A DNA stretch of 64,000 nucleotides. Source: Saccharothrix sp. NRRL B-16314 (GTDB lineage Bacteria; Actinomycetota; Actinomycetes; Mycobacteriales; Pseudonocardiaceae). Made by a program: the position numbers and the translations under genes. Where the stretch lies: contig NZ_JNXC01000031.1 of the NCBI RefSeq assembly GCF_000716595.1, positions 1-64,000 of the forward strand. The letters run 5' to 3'. The notes under the pieces were generated by a model. It saw nothing but the letters and a program-made list of their open reading frames with translations, was not told the DNA's origin and made no database searches. Of the stretch, positions 18,225-26,019 are shown in pieces; within the stretch, counting starts at the first letter, position 1; the number at the start of each line of letters is the position of its first letter.

Positions 18225-19322
18225 ATGGTCCGGCGCGCGGCGTCCGACGACCAAGGGCGGCGGCCGGTCACGATCCGGGACGTGGCCGCGCACGCGGGGG
18301 TGTCCGTCGCGACCGTGTCCCGCATCCTGTCCGGCACCTACCCCAGCGCGCCCGCCACCCGCACCAAGGTGCTGCGCGCGGTCCGCGAGCTGGACTACGT
18401 GGCGAACGCGAACGCGCGCGGGCTGGCCGGTGCGAGCAGCCGCAGCGTCGCGATAATCGTCAACTCCGTCGTGTCGCCCCACTACGCCCACGTCGCGCAG
18501 GGCGTGCAGACCCAGGCCGCGATCGAGGGCAAGCTGTGCATCGTCGGCACCACCGGCGGTGACGCGGAACGCGAACTCGCGACCGTGCAGCTGATGCGCG
18601 AGGAGCACGCCGAGTGCGTGATCCTCGTCGGCAACGTGGTGGCGGACGACGCCTATCGCGAGCGCATGGGCGACTACGCCCGCGCGCTGGCGCTCGCCGG
18701 ATCGCAGCTGGTCCTGTGTGGACGGCCGACGCTCGGTCCCGACGTGCCCGCTCTCGTGGTGGAGTACGACAACACCGGCGGCGCCTACGCCATCACGAGC
18801 CACCTGCTGTCGGCCGGCCACCGGCGTATCCTGTTCCTGGGCCGGCGGGACAGCTACACGACGCCGGAGAGCCGGATCGCGGGCTACCGCAAGGCGTTGG
18901 CCGACCACAACGTGCCGCACGACCCCGGTCTGGAGGTCGTGGGCAGCATGGAGCGGCGCGAGGGCCACCGGATGATCAACGAGACGCTGGCCGCCGGGCC
19001 GCGTGACTTCACGGCCGTCTTCGCGGGCAACGACCTGATCGCGGCCGGTGCGCGGCAGGCGTTGCGGGAGCACGGGTTGCGCATACCGGAGGACGTCTCC
19101 ATGGTCGGCTTCGACGACCTCCCGCCGTCCGCGGACATCGACCTCACCACCGTCCACGTGCCGCACGAGGAGCTTGGCCGCACCGCCGTGCGGATGGCCC
19201 TCGCCCGTGCGCGGGACAAGTCGGACCCGGCCGAGCACGTCATGCTCGGCACCCACATCGTCGTCCGCGACTCCGTCCGGCCCCTCATCCGGCCGGACGC
19301 CAAGCAGCCGGATGCCGAGTAG
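18225..19322 (+). CDS. LacI-family repressor of the pectin locus
   Basis: A 365-residue DNA-binding repressor. Residues about 15-60 hold the LacI helix-turn-helix and hinge (VTIRDVAAHAGVSVATVSRI, LDYVANANARGLAG). The rest is the periplasmic-binding-protein-like effector domain (IIVNSVVSPHYAHVAQGV, FAGNDLIAAGARQALREHG, MVGFDDLPPSADIDLTTVH). It diverges from the PL26-like lyase, with operators at 18004 and 18186, and probably also controls the importer at 9487 through the related site at 9424 (inference). The effector is probably a rhamnogalacturonan-derived sugar. Binding-site identity rests on shared sequence and position only. Confidence 0.92.
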   Translation: MVRRAASDDQGRRPVTIRDVAAHAGVSVATVSRILSGTYPSAPATRTKVLRAVRELDYVANANARGLAGASSRSVAIIVNSVVSPHYAHVAQGVQTQAAIEGKLCIVGTTGGDAERELATVQLMREEHAECVILVGNVVADDAYRERMGDYARALALAGSQLVLCGRPTLGPDVPALVVEYDNTGGAYAITSHLLSAGHRRILFLGRRDSYTTPESRIAGYRKALADHNVPHDPGLEVVGSMERREGHRMINETLAAGPRDFTAVFAGNDLIAAGARQALREHGLRIPEDVSMVGFDDLPPSADIDLTTVHVPHEELGRTAVRMALARARDKSDPAEHVMLGTHIVVRDSVRPLIRPDAKQPDAE

Positions 19323-19336
19323 GAGGTTGCGCGGTC

Positions 19337-19810
19337 ATGGCCGGAGGTTGGAACAGCAAGTCCGACCGGGTGGTGCCCGAGCACCGGGGGCACGACTGGC
19401 CCGTGGGCGCCGGCAACCCGTTCGACCCGGAGCTGCCGTGGCCGGGTCGGCTGTACTGGGCGCGGGGCAAGCCGTCGCGGGTGTTCCCGGCCGACCGCGA
19501 GCCCACCGGCGATGAGCTGTACGCGGCGATCCCGATGGGGTACACGACGCTGGCCACGTTGGAGCGGCTCGCGCTGTTCCGGCGCGGGGTGCGGCTGCGC
19601 GGGTGGGAGCAGGGCTCGTCGGCGAAGGCCGATTTGATGGGGTACCAGCCTTACCAGGTGATGCTGCCGCCGGACGACGAGGGCCGGTACCAGCTGGTCG
19701 GGGTGAGCTGGCCGGAGCGGTACGCGGTGGAGGCCGCCGGGCAGCTGTCGGCCCGGGTCGACGGCCTCGTCCTGCTGTGCCGGGTGCTCAACCACAGCAA
19801 CTGGCACTGA
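19337..19810 (+). CDS. hypothetical protein, 157 residues
   Basis: A soluble protein of 157 residues that I do not recognise. ATG 19337 follows a good AGGAGG site (19321-19326) which begins at the stop of the LacI gene, so the two are probably co-transcribed. It is rich in Trp, Pro and Gly near the N-terminus (HDWPVGAGNPFDPELPWPGR) and ends in VLLCRVLNHSNWH. There is no signal peptide, membrane segment or known catalytic motif. A DNA-linked or pectin-linked role is suggested only by neighbourhood. Confidence 0.6.
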   Translation: MAGGWNSKSDRVVPEHRGHDWPVGAGNPFDPELPWPGRLYWARGKPSRVFPADREPTGDELYAAIPMGYTTLATLERLALFRRGVRLRGWEQGSSAKADLMGYQPYQVMLPPDDEGRYQLVGVSWPERYAVEAAGQLSARVDGLVLLCRVLNHSNWH

Positions 19811-19845
19811 CCAGACCGGCGCGCGGCGATTCGGCGTAGGCGGGC

Positions 19846-21021
19846 TCAGGGTTCGATCGGCCAGCCGGTGTAGGCCTCGGCCAGGTGGGTGGCGGCGGCG
19901 GTGGTGGCGGTGAGGAGTTCCAGTTCGCCCAGTTGCCGCTTCAGGTCGAACACCGATCCGGCCGGGTCGGTGTGCAGCATCGAGGTCATCCACCACGAGA
20001 AGTGCTGGGCCCGCCACACCCGCCGTGACGCGGTCGGGCCGTAGGCGTCCAGGAGATCCGTGGAGCCGGTGGCGAAGTAGCTGTCCAGCGCTCGGGCGAG
20101 TACCACCACATCCGCCACGGCCAGGTTGAGGCCCTTCGCCCCGGTGGGCGGAACGGTGTGCGCGGCGTCCCCGGCCAGGAACAGCCGACCGTGCCGCATC
20201 GGCTCGCAGACGTAGCTCCGCATGGGGATCACGCTGCGGTCGAAGATGGGGCCTTCGGCCAGGGTGAACCCGTCACCGGCGACGCGGGCGCCGAGCTCGG
20301 CCCAGATCCGGTCGTCGCTCCAGTCCTCGACCCGCTCGTCGGGATCGCACTGGAAGTACATCCGCTGCACCTCCGGCGTCCGCGTGCTGATCAACGCGAA
20401 GCCCCGCTCGGAGTGGGCGTAGACCAGTTCGTCGGACGACGGCGGCGCCTCGACCAGGATGCCGAACCACCCGAACGGGTAGGCCCGGAAGTGGTCGGCC
20501 CGCTGGTCGTCGGGGATCGTGCGCCGGCTGACACCGCCGGACCCGTCGCACCCCGCGATCACGTCGCACCCCAGCTCGACCGGGGTGCCGTCGGCCTCGG
20601 TGAACGCGATGACCGGCTTGTCCGAGGCGACGTCGCGCAGCGACACGTCGGCCACCTCGAACCGGATGTCGGCACCGGTCGCGAGTCGCGCGGCGATCAG
20701 GTCCTTGAGCACCTCGTGCTGCGGGTAGAGCCACACCGCCCGGTCGGCGAGGGCGGCGAAGTCGATCCGGTGCCCCTCCCCGCCGAACCTCAGCTCGATC
20801 CCCTCGTGCCGGGCGCCCTCGTCCAGCGCCCGCTCCCCCGCGCCCATCGCGGTCAGCAACTCCACCGTGCCCTGCTCCAGGACACCGGCGCGCATGGTCT
20901 GCTCGATCTCCGCACGGCTGCGCGTCTCGACCACCACGGAGTCGATGCCGCCCTCGGCCAGCAGGTGGGACAGCACCAGCCCGGCGGGGCCCGCACCGAC
21001 GATTCCGACTTGGGTTCGCAT
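19846..21021 (-). CDS. pobA: 4-hydroxybenzoate 3-monooxygenase
   Basis: FAD enzyme that hydroxylates 4-hydroxybenzoate to protocatechuate with NAD(P)H and oxygen. The 391-residue protein has the usual family length and the three fingerprints: QVGIVGAGPAGLVLSHLL (FAD binding), VIAGCDGSGGVSRRTIP (FAD/NAD(P)H motif) and LAGDAAHTVPPTGAKGLNLA (second FAD motif). The region RAGVLEQGTVELL after residue 40 is characteristic of PobA rather than other aromatic hydroxylases. It diverges from an IclR regulator across 102 bp with IclR-like half-sites. Protocatechuate cleavage genes are not in the window, so the pathway continues elsewhere. Confidence 0.93.
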   Translation of the reverse strand: MRTQVGIVGAGPAGLVLSHLLAEGGIDSVVVETRSRAEIEQTMRAGVLEQGTVELLTAMGAGERALDEGARHEGIELRFGGEGHRIDFAALADRAVWLYPQHEVLKDLIAARLATGADIRFEVADVSLRDVASDKPVIAFTEADGTPVELGCDVIAGCDGSGGVSRRTIPDDQRADHFRAYPFGWFGILVEAPPSSDELVYAHSERGFALISTRTPEVQRMYFQCDPDERVEDWSDDRIWAELGARVAGDGFTLAEGPIFDRSVIPMRSYVCEPMRHGRLFLAGDAAHTVPPTGAKGLNLAVADVVVLARALDSYFATGSTDLLDAYGPTASRRVWRAQHFSWWMTSMLHTDPAGSVFDLKRQLGELELLTATTAAATHLAEAYTGWPIEP

Positions 21022-21065
21022 GGGGTCGACTCAACGGCCACGGCGACGCGATCGCCAGTTACGGC

Positions 21066-21096
21066 TTCCACTGGGTGGAAACGGTGCGGATTCCGC
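21066..21096. promoter_or_regulatory. putative IclR-type operator between pobA and its regulator
   Basis: TTCCACTGGGTGGAA (21066-21080) and GCGGATTCCGC (21086-21096) are two small palindromes with GGAA/TTCC half-sites. They lie in the 102-bp divergent region, as expected for IclR-family control of pobA. Confidence 0.5.
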
Positions 21097-21123
21097 GACC
21101 GGCCCGTCGTTACGTTCACCGGC

Positions 21124-21888
21124 ATGGCGGACGGGACGGCCAGGGGTTCGGTGACGGGGCGGGCGCTGGCGCTGCTCGGCGCGTTCGACGCCGCGCACCC
21201 CCGGCTGAGGATCACGGAACTGGCCCGGCGCGCGAACCTGCCGCTGGCCACGGCCCACCGGTTGGCCGCCGAACTGGTGTCGTGGCGCGCGCTGGACCGC
21301 GACGCCGACGGCGGCTACAGCATCGGCCTGCGGTTGTGGGAGGTGGCCACGCTGGCACCGGTGGCCGGCCGGCTGCGCGAGGTCGCGCTGCCGTTCATGC
21401 AGCACCTCTACGAGACGACCCACGAGAACATCCACCTCGCGGTACACGACGGGTTCGACGCCCTGTACGTGGAGAAGCTGTGCGGCCACCGCTCGGTGCC
21501 CGTCATCTCGCGGGCCGGGGCGCGGCTGCCGATGCACCCGACCGGCGTCGGCAAGGCGCTGCTGGCCCACGCCGGCGGCGAGTTCGTGCACAGCTACGTC
21601 GAACGCCCCCTGCCCCGCTTCACGGCCTACACGATCACCGAACGGCCGCGCCTGCTGCGCGAACTGCGCACCACGGCGGACCGCGGGTACGCGCTGACCA
21701 GCGAGGAGATGACGTTGGGGTCGTGCTCGGTCGCGGTGCCCATTCCCGGCGCCGGGCCGGAACCCGCCGGCGCGCTGGGCGTCGTGGTGCGGTCGGTGCG
21801 CACCGACCTGGCCCGACTGGTGCCCGACCTGCGGACCGCCGCCGACGGGATCGCCCGGACGCTGGGCGCGCTCGAACCACGGCGCTGA
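21124..21888 (+). CDS. IclR-family regulator, probable PobR
   Basis: A 254-residue regulator with an N-terminal winged helix (SVTGRALALLGAFDAAHPRL, ELARRANLPLATAHRLAAEL) and a C-terminal IclR effector domain (NIHLAVHDGFDALYVEKL, MHPTGVGKALLAHAG, YALTSEEMTLGSCSVAVPIP). Divergent placement from pobA suggests that it controls that gene in response to 4-hydroxybenzoate, as IclR-type PobR proteins do (inference from position). ATG 21124 is the first start with a full helix-turn-helix. The in-frame extension upstream lies antisense to pobA and is not believed. Confidence 0.88.
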   Translation: MADGTARGSVTGRALALLGAFDAAHPRLRITELARRANLPLATAHRLAAELVSWRALDRDADGGYSIGLRLWEVATLAPVAGRLREVALPFMQHLYETTHENIHLAVHDGFDALYVEKLCGHRSVPVISRAGARLPMHPTGVGKALLAHAGGEFVHSYVERPLPRFTAYTITERPRLLRELRTTADRGYALTSEEMTLGSCSVAVPIPGAGPEPAGALGVVVRSVRTDLARLVPDLRTAADGIARTLGALEPRR

Positions 21889-21897
21889 CCGGCCGGG

Positions 21898-22623
21898 TCA
21901 GGCTCGCAGGACGGCGGCGCGCACGTCCCGGTGGGGTGGGCGGACCGGGGTGAAGCCGGCGTCCTCCAGTTCGGCGGTGACGGTGGCGCGCGAGGCGGGC
22001 CAGACGGTGAACGCCTCGTGCTCCTCGCGGACCAGGGTGCCGGCGCGGTGGACGCGGTAGGTGTAGTGCAGCCGCTGCACCCCGTCCTCCGGGGTCGAGG
22101 TGACGTGGGCGCTGTACACGTCCTCACCCGCGTGCACGGGCGGCAGGCGCCACTGACCAGGTCGTTCCAGGGACTCCGGGGGCGGGTCGAACAGCAGGAG
22201 GCCGCCGGGGACGAGGGCTTCGGCCAACGCGCGCCAGGTGGCGCGGCGGTCCTCGGGCGACAGGCACTGGACCACGTTGGCGGCGACGGCCAGGTCGGCG
22301 GACCGGTGCAGGCGGAAGTCCTGGGCGGGGCACGGGTGGACGGTGACGCGGGCACGGTCGCGTGGGGCCATCCCGGCGAGGCGGTCGAGCAGGAACGCGC
22401 GCATGGCGTCGGCGGGCTCGATGGCGTGCACGGGCGCGGTCGTCGCCCTGACCAGGACGTCGGCGACGATGCCGGTGCCGGCTCCGACGTCGATGACGCC
22501 CGTGCGGGCCCGTCGGGCGGCGGCGCCGAAGCGGTCGCGGGCACGGGCGTGGTCGCGTCTCTCCTGGAGGACGTCGTAGAACTCGGCCGAGACGTCGTAG
22601 GCGGCGGTGACAGCGGATTCCAT
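21898..22623 (-). CDS. class I SAM-dependent methyltransferase
   Basis: A 241-residue methyltransferase. The N-terminal AYDVSAEFYDVLQE precedes the SAM-binding motif GVIDVGAGTGIVADVLV near residue 45, followed by AIEPADAMRAFLLDRL and the motif-IV region ADLAVAANVVQCL. The C-terminal part is beta-rich with YTYRVHRAG. The acceptor is unknown; small-molecule methylation is typical of this class. It diverges from the second IclR regulator across a palindrome-rich region, but a common role is not otherwise indicated. It is convergent with the PobR-like gene, with only 9 bases between stops. Confidence 0.82.
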   Translation of the reverse strand: MESAVTAAYDVSAEFYDVLQERRDHARARDRFGAAARRARTGVIDVGAGTGIVADVLVRATTAPVHAIEPADAMRAFLLDRLAGMAPRDRARVTVHPCPAQDFRLHRSADLAVAANVVQCLSPEDRRATWRALAEALVPGGLLLFDPPPESLERPGQWRLPPVHAGEDVYSAHVTSTPEDGVQRLHYTYRVHRAGTLVREEHEAFTVWPASRATVTAELEDAGFTPVRPPHRDVRAAVLRA

Positions 22624-22660
22624 GGGTGCGTCCGTTTCGCGTTGCGGTGCGCGGCCCGTG

Positions 22661-22761
22661 GGACCACGGTGGGCCGTCGGGGTATAGCCGGCACCGGGCG
22701 TGGTGATCCGCCGTGCGCACCACGTTCACCCGATCGGGTGACTGTCACCTCACCGTGGTCC
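22661..22761. promoter_or_regulatory. nested inverted repeats in a divergent promoter region
   Basis: A perfect 16-bp palindrome TCACCCGATCGGGTGA (22726-22741) lies between the arms of a perfect 11-bp inverted repeat, GGACCACGGTG (22661-22671) and CACCGTGGTCC (22751-22761). The region separates the methyltransferase from the IclR gene, so it probably holds binding sites for one or two regulators. Confidence 0.5.
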
Positions 22762-22796
22762 GTCGGCGGTGATCGAACCTGGCCTACATTGAGCCG

Positions 22797-23543
22797 ATGA
22801 CTGGCGACGCACCGCTGTCCGCGGCCGAGAAGACGCTGAGCGTCCTGGAAGCGCTCGCCGACCACTCGCGCATCGCCGACATCGCCGACGCCTCCGGCCT
22901 GCCCAAGGCGACGGTGCACCGCATCCTGCAGACGCTCGTCCAGCGCGATTTCGCCCGCGCCGACGGTCGGGGCGGCTACCTCGGCGGCCCGCGCATCCTC
23001 AGCCTCGCCGGCCGGTTCCTCCAGCGCCTGGACGTCGCCGAGCACGTCCACCCGACCCTGCGCGACCTCCAGCAGCGGACGGGGTGGACGGTCCACCTCG
23101 CGCTGCTGTCCGGGGACGAGGCGGTCTACGCGGCCAAGCTGGAAGGCGCGCGGCCGTACCACCTGGCTTCGCGGGTGGGCATGAGCCTGCGCCTGCACTG
23201 CACGTCCATCGGCAAGGCGATCCTGGCCGCCATGCCCGACGACGAGGTCCGGGCGCTGGTGCGGCGCACCGGTCTGCCCGCCCGCACCGAGCGCACGGTC
23301 ACCGACGCGGGCGCGTTGCTGGCCGAGCTCGCGGAGGTCCGGAAGCGCGGGTACGCCGAGGACCACGAGGAGAACGAGACCGGGGTGCGGGCGGTCGGCG
23401 CGGCCGTGTTCGACCACACCGGCGAGGTGATCGGCGGTGTGTCGACGGCGGCCCTGGTCGATCTCGCCGAGGCACCCGCCGACCTGCCGGAACTGGTGGT
23501 GCGGGCCGCCGCCGACGTGTCGCGCGCACTGGGCGCGACCTGA
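22797..23543 (+). CDS. IclR-family regulator of the sugar-acid operon
   Basis: A 248-residue regulator. The N-terminal winged helix reads LSVLEALADHSRIADIADAS, then GLPKATVHRILQTLVQRDF. The effector domain has VHLALLSGDEAVYAAKLEG, LHCTSIGKAILAAMP and GYAEDHEENETGVRAVGAAV. It precedes, on the same strand, a four-gene catabolic operon that begins 101 bp later behind an IclR-like palindrome, so it is the likely controller of that operon. The effector would be a sugar acid or keto-acid (inference). Confidence 0.9.
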   Translation: MTGDAPLSAAEKTLSVLEALADHSRIADIADASGLPKATVHRILQTLVQRDFARADGRGGYLGGPRILSLAGRFLQRLDVAEHVHPTLRDLQQRTGWTVHLALLSGDEAVYAAKLEGARPYHLASRVGMSLRLHCTSIGKAILAAMPDDEVRALVRRTGLPARTERTVTDAGALLAELAEVRKRGYAEDHEENETGVRAVGAAVFDHTGEVIGGVSTAALVDLAEAPADLPELVVRAAADVSRALGAT

Positions 23544-23617
23544 GGCCCCTGAACCGAACCAGCCTGTGACTCGCTTCACAAAGGGGTCGGGCCGTGCCAT
23601 CGTGGGGCCATGGCGAT

Positions 23618-23642
23618 GGAACTCCGTTCCGTCAGGCGGAAC
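23618..23642 (+). promoter_or_regulatory. IclR-type operator before the sugar-acid operon
   Basis: Three half-sites, GGAAC (23618), GTTCC (23626) and GGAAC (23638), form two overlapping palindromes, GGAACTCCGTTCC and GTTCCGTCAGGCGGAAC. The last ends 2 bases before ATG 23645. This is a good candidate binding site for the IclR regulator encoded just upstream. Confidence 0.6.
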
Positions 23643-23644
23643 AT

Positions 23645-24664
23645 ATGAAGGTGACATCGAGCGAACTGGTGAAGCTCGCGGTGCGCGTCCTGCTCGACGC
23701 CGGGACGACCCTCGTCGACGCGAGGACCGTCGCGGAATCCCTGGTCGAGTCGAACCTGACCGGCCACGACTCGCACGGCGTGCGGCGGCTCGTCGACTAC
23801 GTCGCCCGCATCCGCGACGGCCGGATCGACCCGCGCGCCCGCCCCGACGTGGACCACCCCCGGCCCGGTTCGGTCGTGGTCCGCGGCAACCGCGCCCTGG
23901 GCCGGATCGCCGCGGGCGCCGCGACCCGTGAGCTGCGCGCCCTCGGCCGCACCCACGGCAGCGGTGTCGCGGTGATCCGGGACTGCAACCACGTCGGCAG
24001 GCTGGCCGAGTACGTCGGCTTCCTCGCCGAGCACGACCTGGTCGCGCTCGCGTTCGGCAACGCCGATCCGAGCGTCGCCCCCTTCGGCGGGCGAACCCGG
24101 CAACTGGGCACCAACCCGCTCGCCTGGGCCGCGCCACGGGCGTCGGGCCGGCCGCCGATCGTGGTGGACTGGGCGACCTCCGGCGTGGCCGAGGGCAAGC
24201 TCGCGGTGGCCCGCGACCGCGGCGAGCGCCTGCCCGAGGGCCTGGTGCTCGACGCGCGCGGCCGACCGAGCACCGAGCCCGGTGACTTCTACGCGGGAGG
24301 CGCGCTGCTGCCGTTCGGCGGGCACAAGGGCTACGGCCTGAGCGTGCTGATCGAGGTGGTCGCCGGGCTGCTGACCGGCATGGGCATCGGTAGCCTCCCC
24401 GGCTACGGCGGCGGGTTCGGCACGGTGCTGGTGGCGATCGACATCGGCTCGCTCACCCCGGTCGCGCGGTTCCGCGAGCAGGCGGAGCTGTTCTGCCAGG
24501 AGCTGAACCGCACCCCGCCCGCCGAGGGCAGCACCGAGGTGCTGGTGCCGGGTGAACCGGAGGCACGCACCCGTCGCGCCAGGTTGCGCGACGGCATCCC
24601 GATTCCCGAGGAGACCTGGCACGAGCTGCACGGTCTCCTCGGGGCGAAGGAGGAGACGACATGA
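23645..24664 (+). CDS. Ldh-family (malate/L-lactate/ureidoglycolate-type) dehydrogenase
   Basis: A 339-residue NAD(P)-dependent oxidoreductase of the type-2 malate/L-lactate dehydrogenase family, which acts on 2-hydroxy or 2-keto acids and related sugar acids. Visible motifs are NLTGHDSHGVRRLVDYV near the N-terminus, HGSGVAVIRDCNHVGRLAEY and PFGGRTRQLGTNPLAWAAP in the cofactor region, and GALLPFGGHKGYGLSVLIEV near the end, all in family order. ATG 23645 is used because MKVTSSELVKLAV is the normal family start. It overlaps the transporter gene by 4 bases. In this operon it probably oxidises or reduces the imported acid (inference). Confidence 0.88.
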   Translation: MKVTSSELVKLAVRVLLDAGTTLVDARTVAESLVESNLTGHDSHGVRRLVDYVARIRDGRIDPRARPDVDHPRPGSVVVRGNRALGRIAAGAATRELRALGRTHGSGVAVIRDCNHVGRLAEYVGFLAEHDLVALAFGNADPSVAPFGGRTRQLGTNPLAWAAPRASGRPPIVVDWATSGVAEGKLAVARDRGERLPEGLVLDARGRPSTEPGDFYAGGALLPFGGHKGYGLSVLIEVVAGLLTGMGIGSLPGYGGGFGTVLVAIDIGSLTPVARFREQAELFCQELNRTPPAEGSTEVLVPGEPEARTRRARLRDGIPIPEETWHELHGLLGAKEETT

Positions 24665-26019
24665 CCGGAGCCGCCGACAGCACCGCGGCCGAGCTGACCC
24701 CGGAGCGCAGTGACCGGACCGGGGGACGGCGACTGCGCCGGGTCGTGGGCGCGTCCGTGGTCGGCACCGCGTTGGAGTGGTACGACTTCTTCATCTACGG
24801 CTTCGCCGTGACGCTGGTGTTCAACGAGCTGTTCTTCGTCACCGCCGACCCGGCGACGGGCGTGATCGTCGGGTTCGCCACCTTCGGCGTCGGTTTCGCG
24901 GTCCGCCCCCTGGGCGGGTTCGTGTTCGGCCACCTCGGCGACCGGATCGGACGCCGGGCCACGCTGGTGATCACCACCGTGGTCATGGGCGTGTCGACCG
25001 GGTTGATCGGCCTGCTGCCGACCTACGACTCCATCGGCATCGCCGCGCCCGTCCTGCTGACGGTGCTGCGGATGTGCCAGGGCCTCGGCGCGGGCGCGGA
25101 GTTCGGCGGCGCGTCGACGTTGCTGGCGGAGCACGCGCCACCGCACCGGCGAGGCTTCTTCACGTCGTTCGCGCAGACCGGCGTCCAGATCGGCCTGCTG
25201 TCGGGGACCGCGGTGTTCCTGCTGGTCGAGACGCTGCCCCGGCAGACCGTGCTGGACTGGGCGTGGCGCGTCCCGTTCCTGTTCAGCTTCGTGCTGATCG
25301 CGGTCGCGCTGTACGTGCGGCTGCGGGTCGACGAGTCACCGGTGTTCCAGCGCATGGTCCGGCAGCGGACGACGGTGAAGCTGCCCGTGTTCGAGGCGCT
25401 GCGCCGCTACCCGCGCAACTTCCTGATCGGGATCGGCGCGCACATCTGCGACACCGCGGTCGTGTACATCTACGCCACCTACAGCCTGGCCTACATCACC
25501 AAGTCGCTGGCGCTTCCGCGTTGGGTGGCGCTCACTGGCGTGGTGGCGTTCACCTTGGTCGTGATCGTGCTGCAACCGGTGTACGGGGCGTTGTCCGACC
25601 GGATCGGGCGGCGTCCGCTGAACCTGTTCAGCGTGGTGTTCACGGCGGCGTTCGCGTTCCCGTTCTTCCTGCTGCTCGACACCCGCGAGCCCGTGCTGAT
25701 CTGGCTGGCGCTGGTGGTGGCCACCGCGTTCGGCTTCGCGCCGATGATCGCCGTGCAGCCGGTGTTCTACGCCGAGCTGTTCGGGGCGCGGGTCCGCTAC
25801 ACGGGGTTCGCCGCGTCCCGCGAGATCGGCGCGGCACTGGCCGGGTTCTCCCCGCTGGTGGCCGCCGCGCTGGTCGCGCAGGCGGGTGGACGGGGCTGGC
25901 CGGTGGCCCTGTGGATGATCGGCACGGCGGCCGTGTCGTTCGTGGCGTTCCTGCTGTCGAAGGAGGGCAAGGACGTCGACATCGCCGCCTCCGACCACAC
26001 CGGGGAGGCCGCGCGGTGA
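24661..26019 (+). CDS. MFS metabolite:proton symporter (MHS type)
   Basis: A 452-residue inner-membrane transporter with 12 predicted membrane helices. The start VVGTALEWYDFFIYGFAVTL (quoted in part) and the loop FGHLGDRIGRRATLVIT are signatures of the metabolite:H+ symporter group, which includes shikimate and alpha-ketoglutarate carriers. A second motif, LSDRIGRRPLNLFS, marks the start of the second half. It lies between the Ldh-like dehydrogenase and the fructuronate-reductase-like enzyme with 4-base overlaps on both sides, so it probably imports the organic acid that they metabolise. Confidence 0.9.
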   Translation: MTGAADSTAAELTPERSDRTGGRRLRRVVGASVVGTALEWYDFFIYGFAVTLVFNELFFVTADPATGVIVGFATFGVGFAVRPLGGFVFGHLGDRIGRRATLVITTVVMGVSTGLIGLLPTYDSIGIAAPVLLTVLRMCQGLGAGAEFGGASTLLAEHAPPHRRGFFTSFAQTGVQIGLLSGTAVFLLVETLPRQTVLDWAWRVPFLFSFVLIAVALYVRLRVDESPVFQRMVRQRTTVKLPVFEALRRYPRNFLIGIGAHICDTAVVYIYATYSLAYITKSLALPRWVALTGVVAFTLVVIVLQPVYGALSDRIGRRPLNLFSVVFTAAFAFPFFLLLDTREPVLIWLALVVATAFGFAPMIAVQPVFYAELFGARVRYTGFAASREIGAALAGFSPLVAAALVAQAGGRGWPVALWMIGTAAVSFVAFLLSKEGKDVDIAASDHTGEAAR

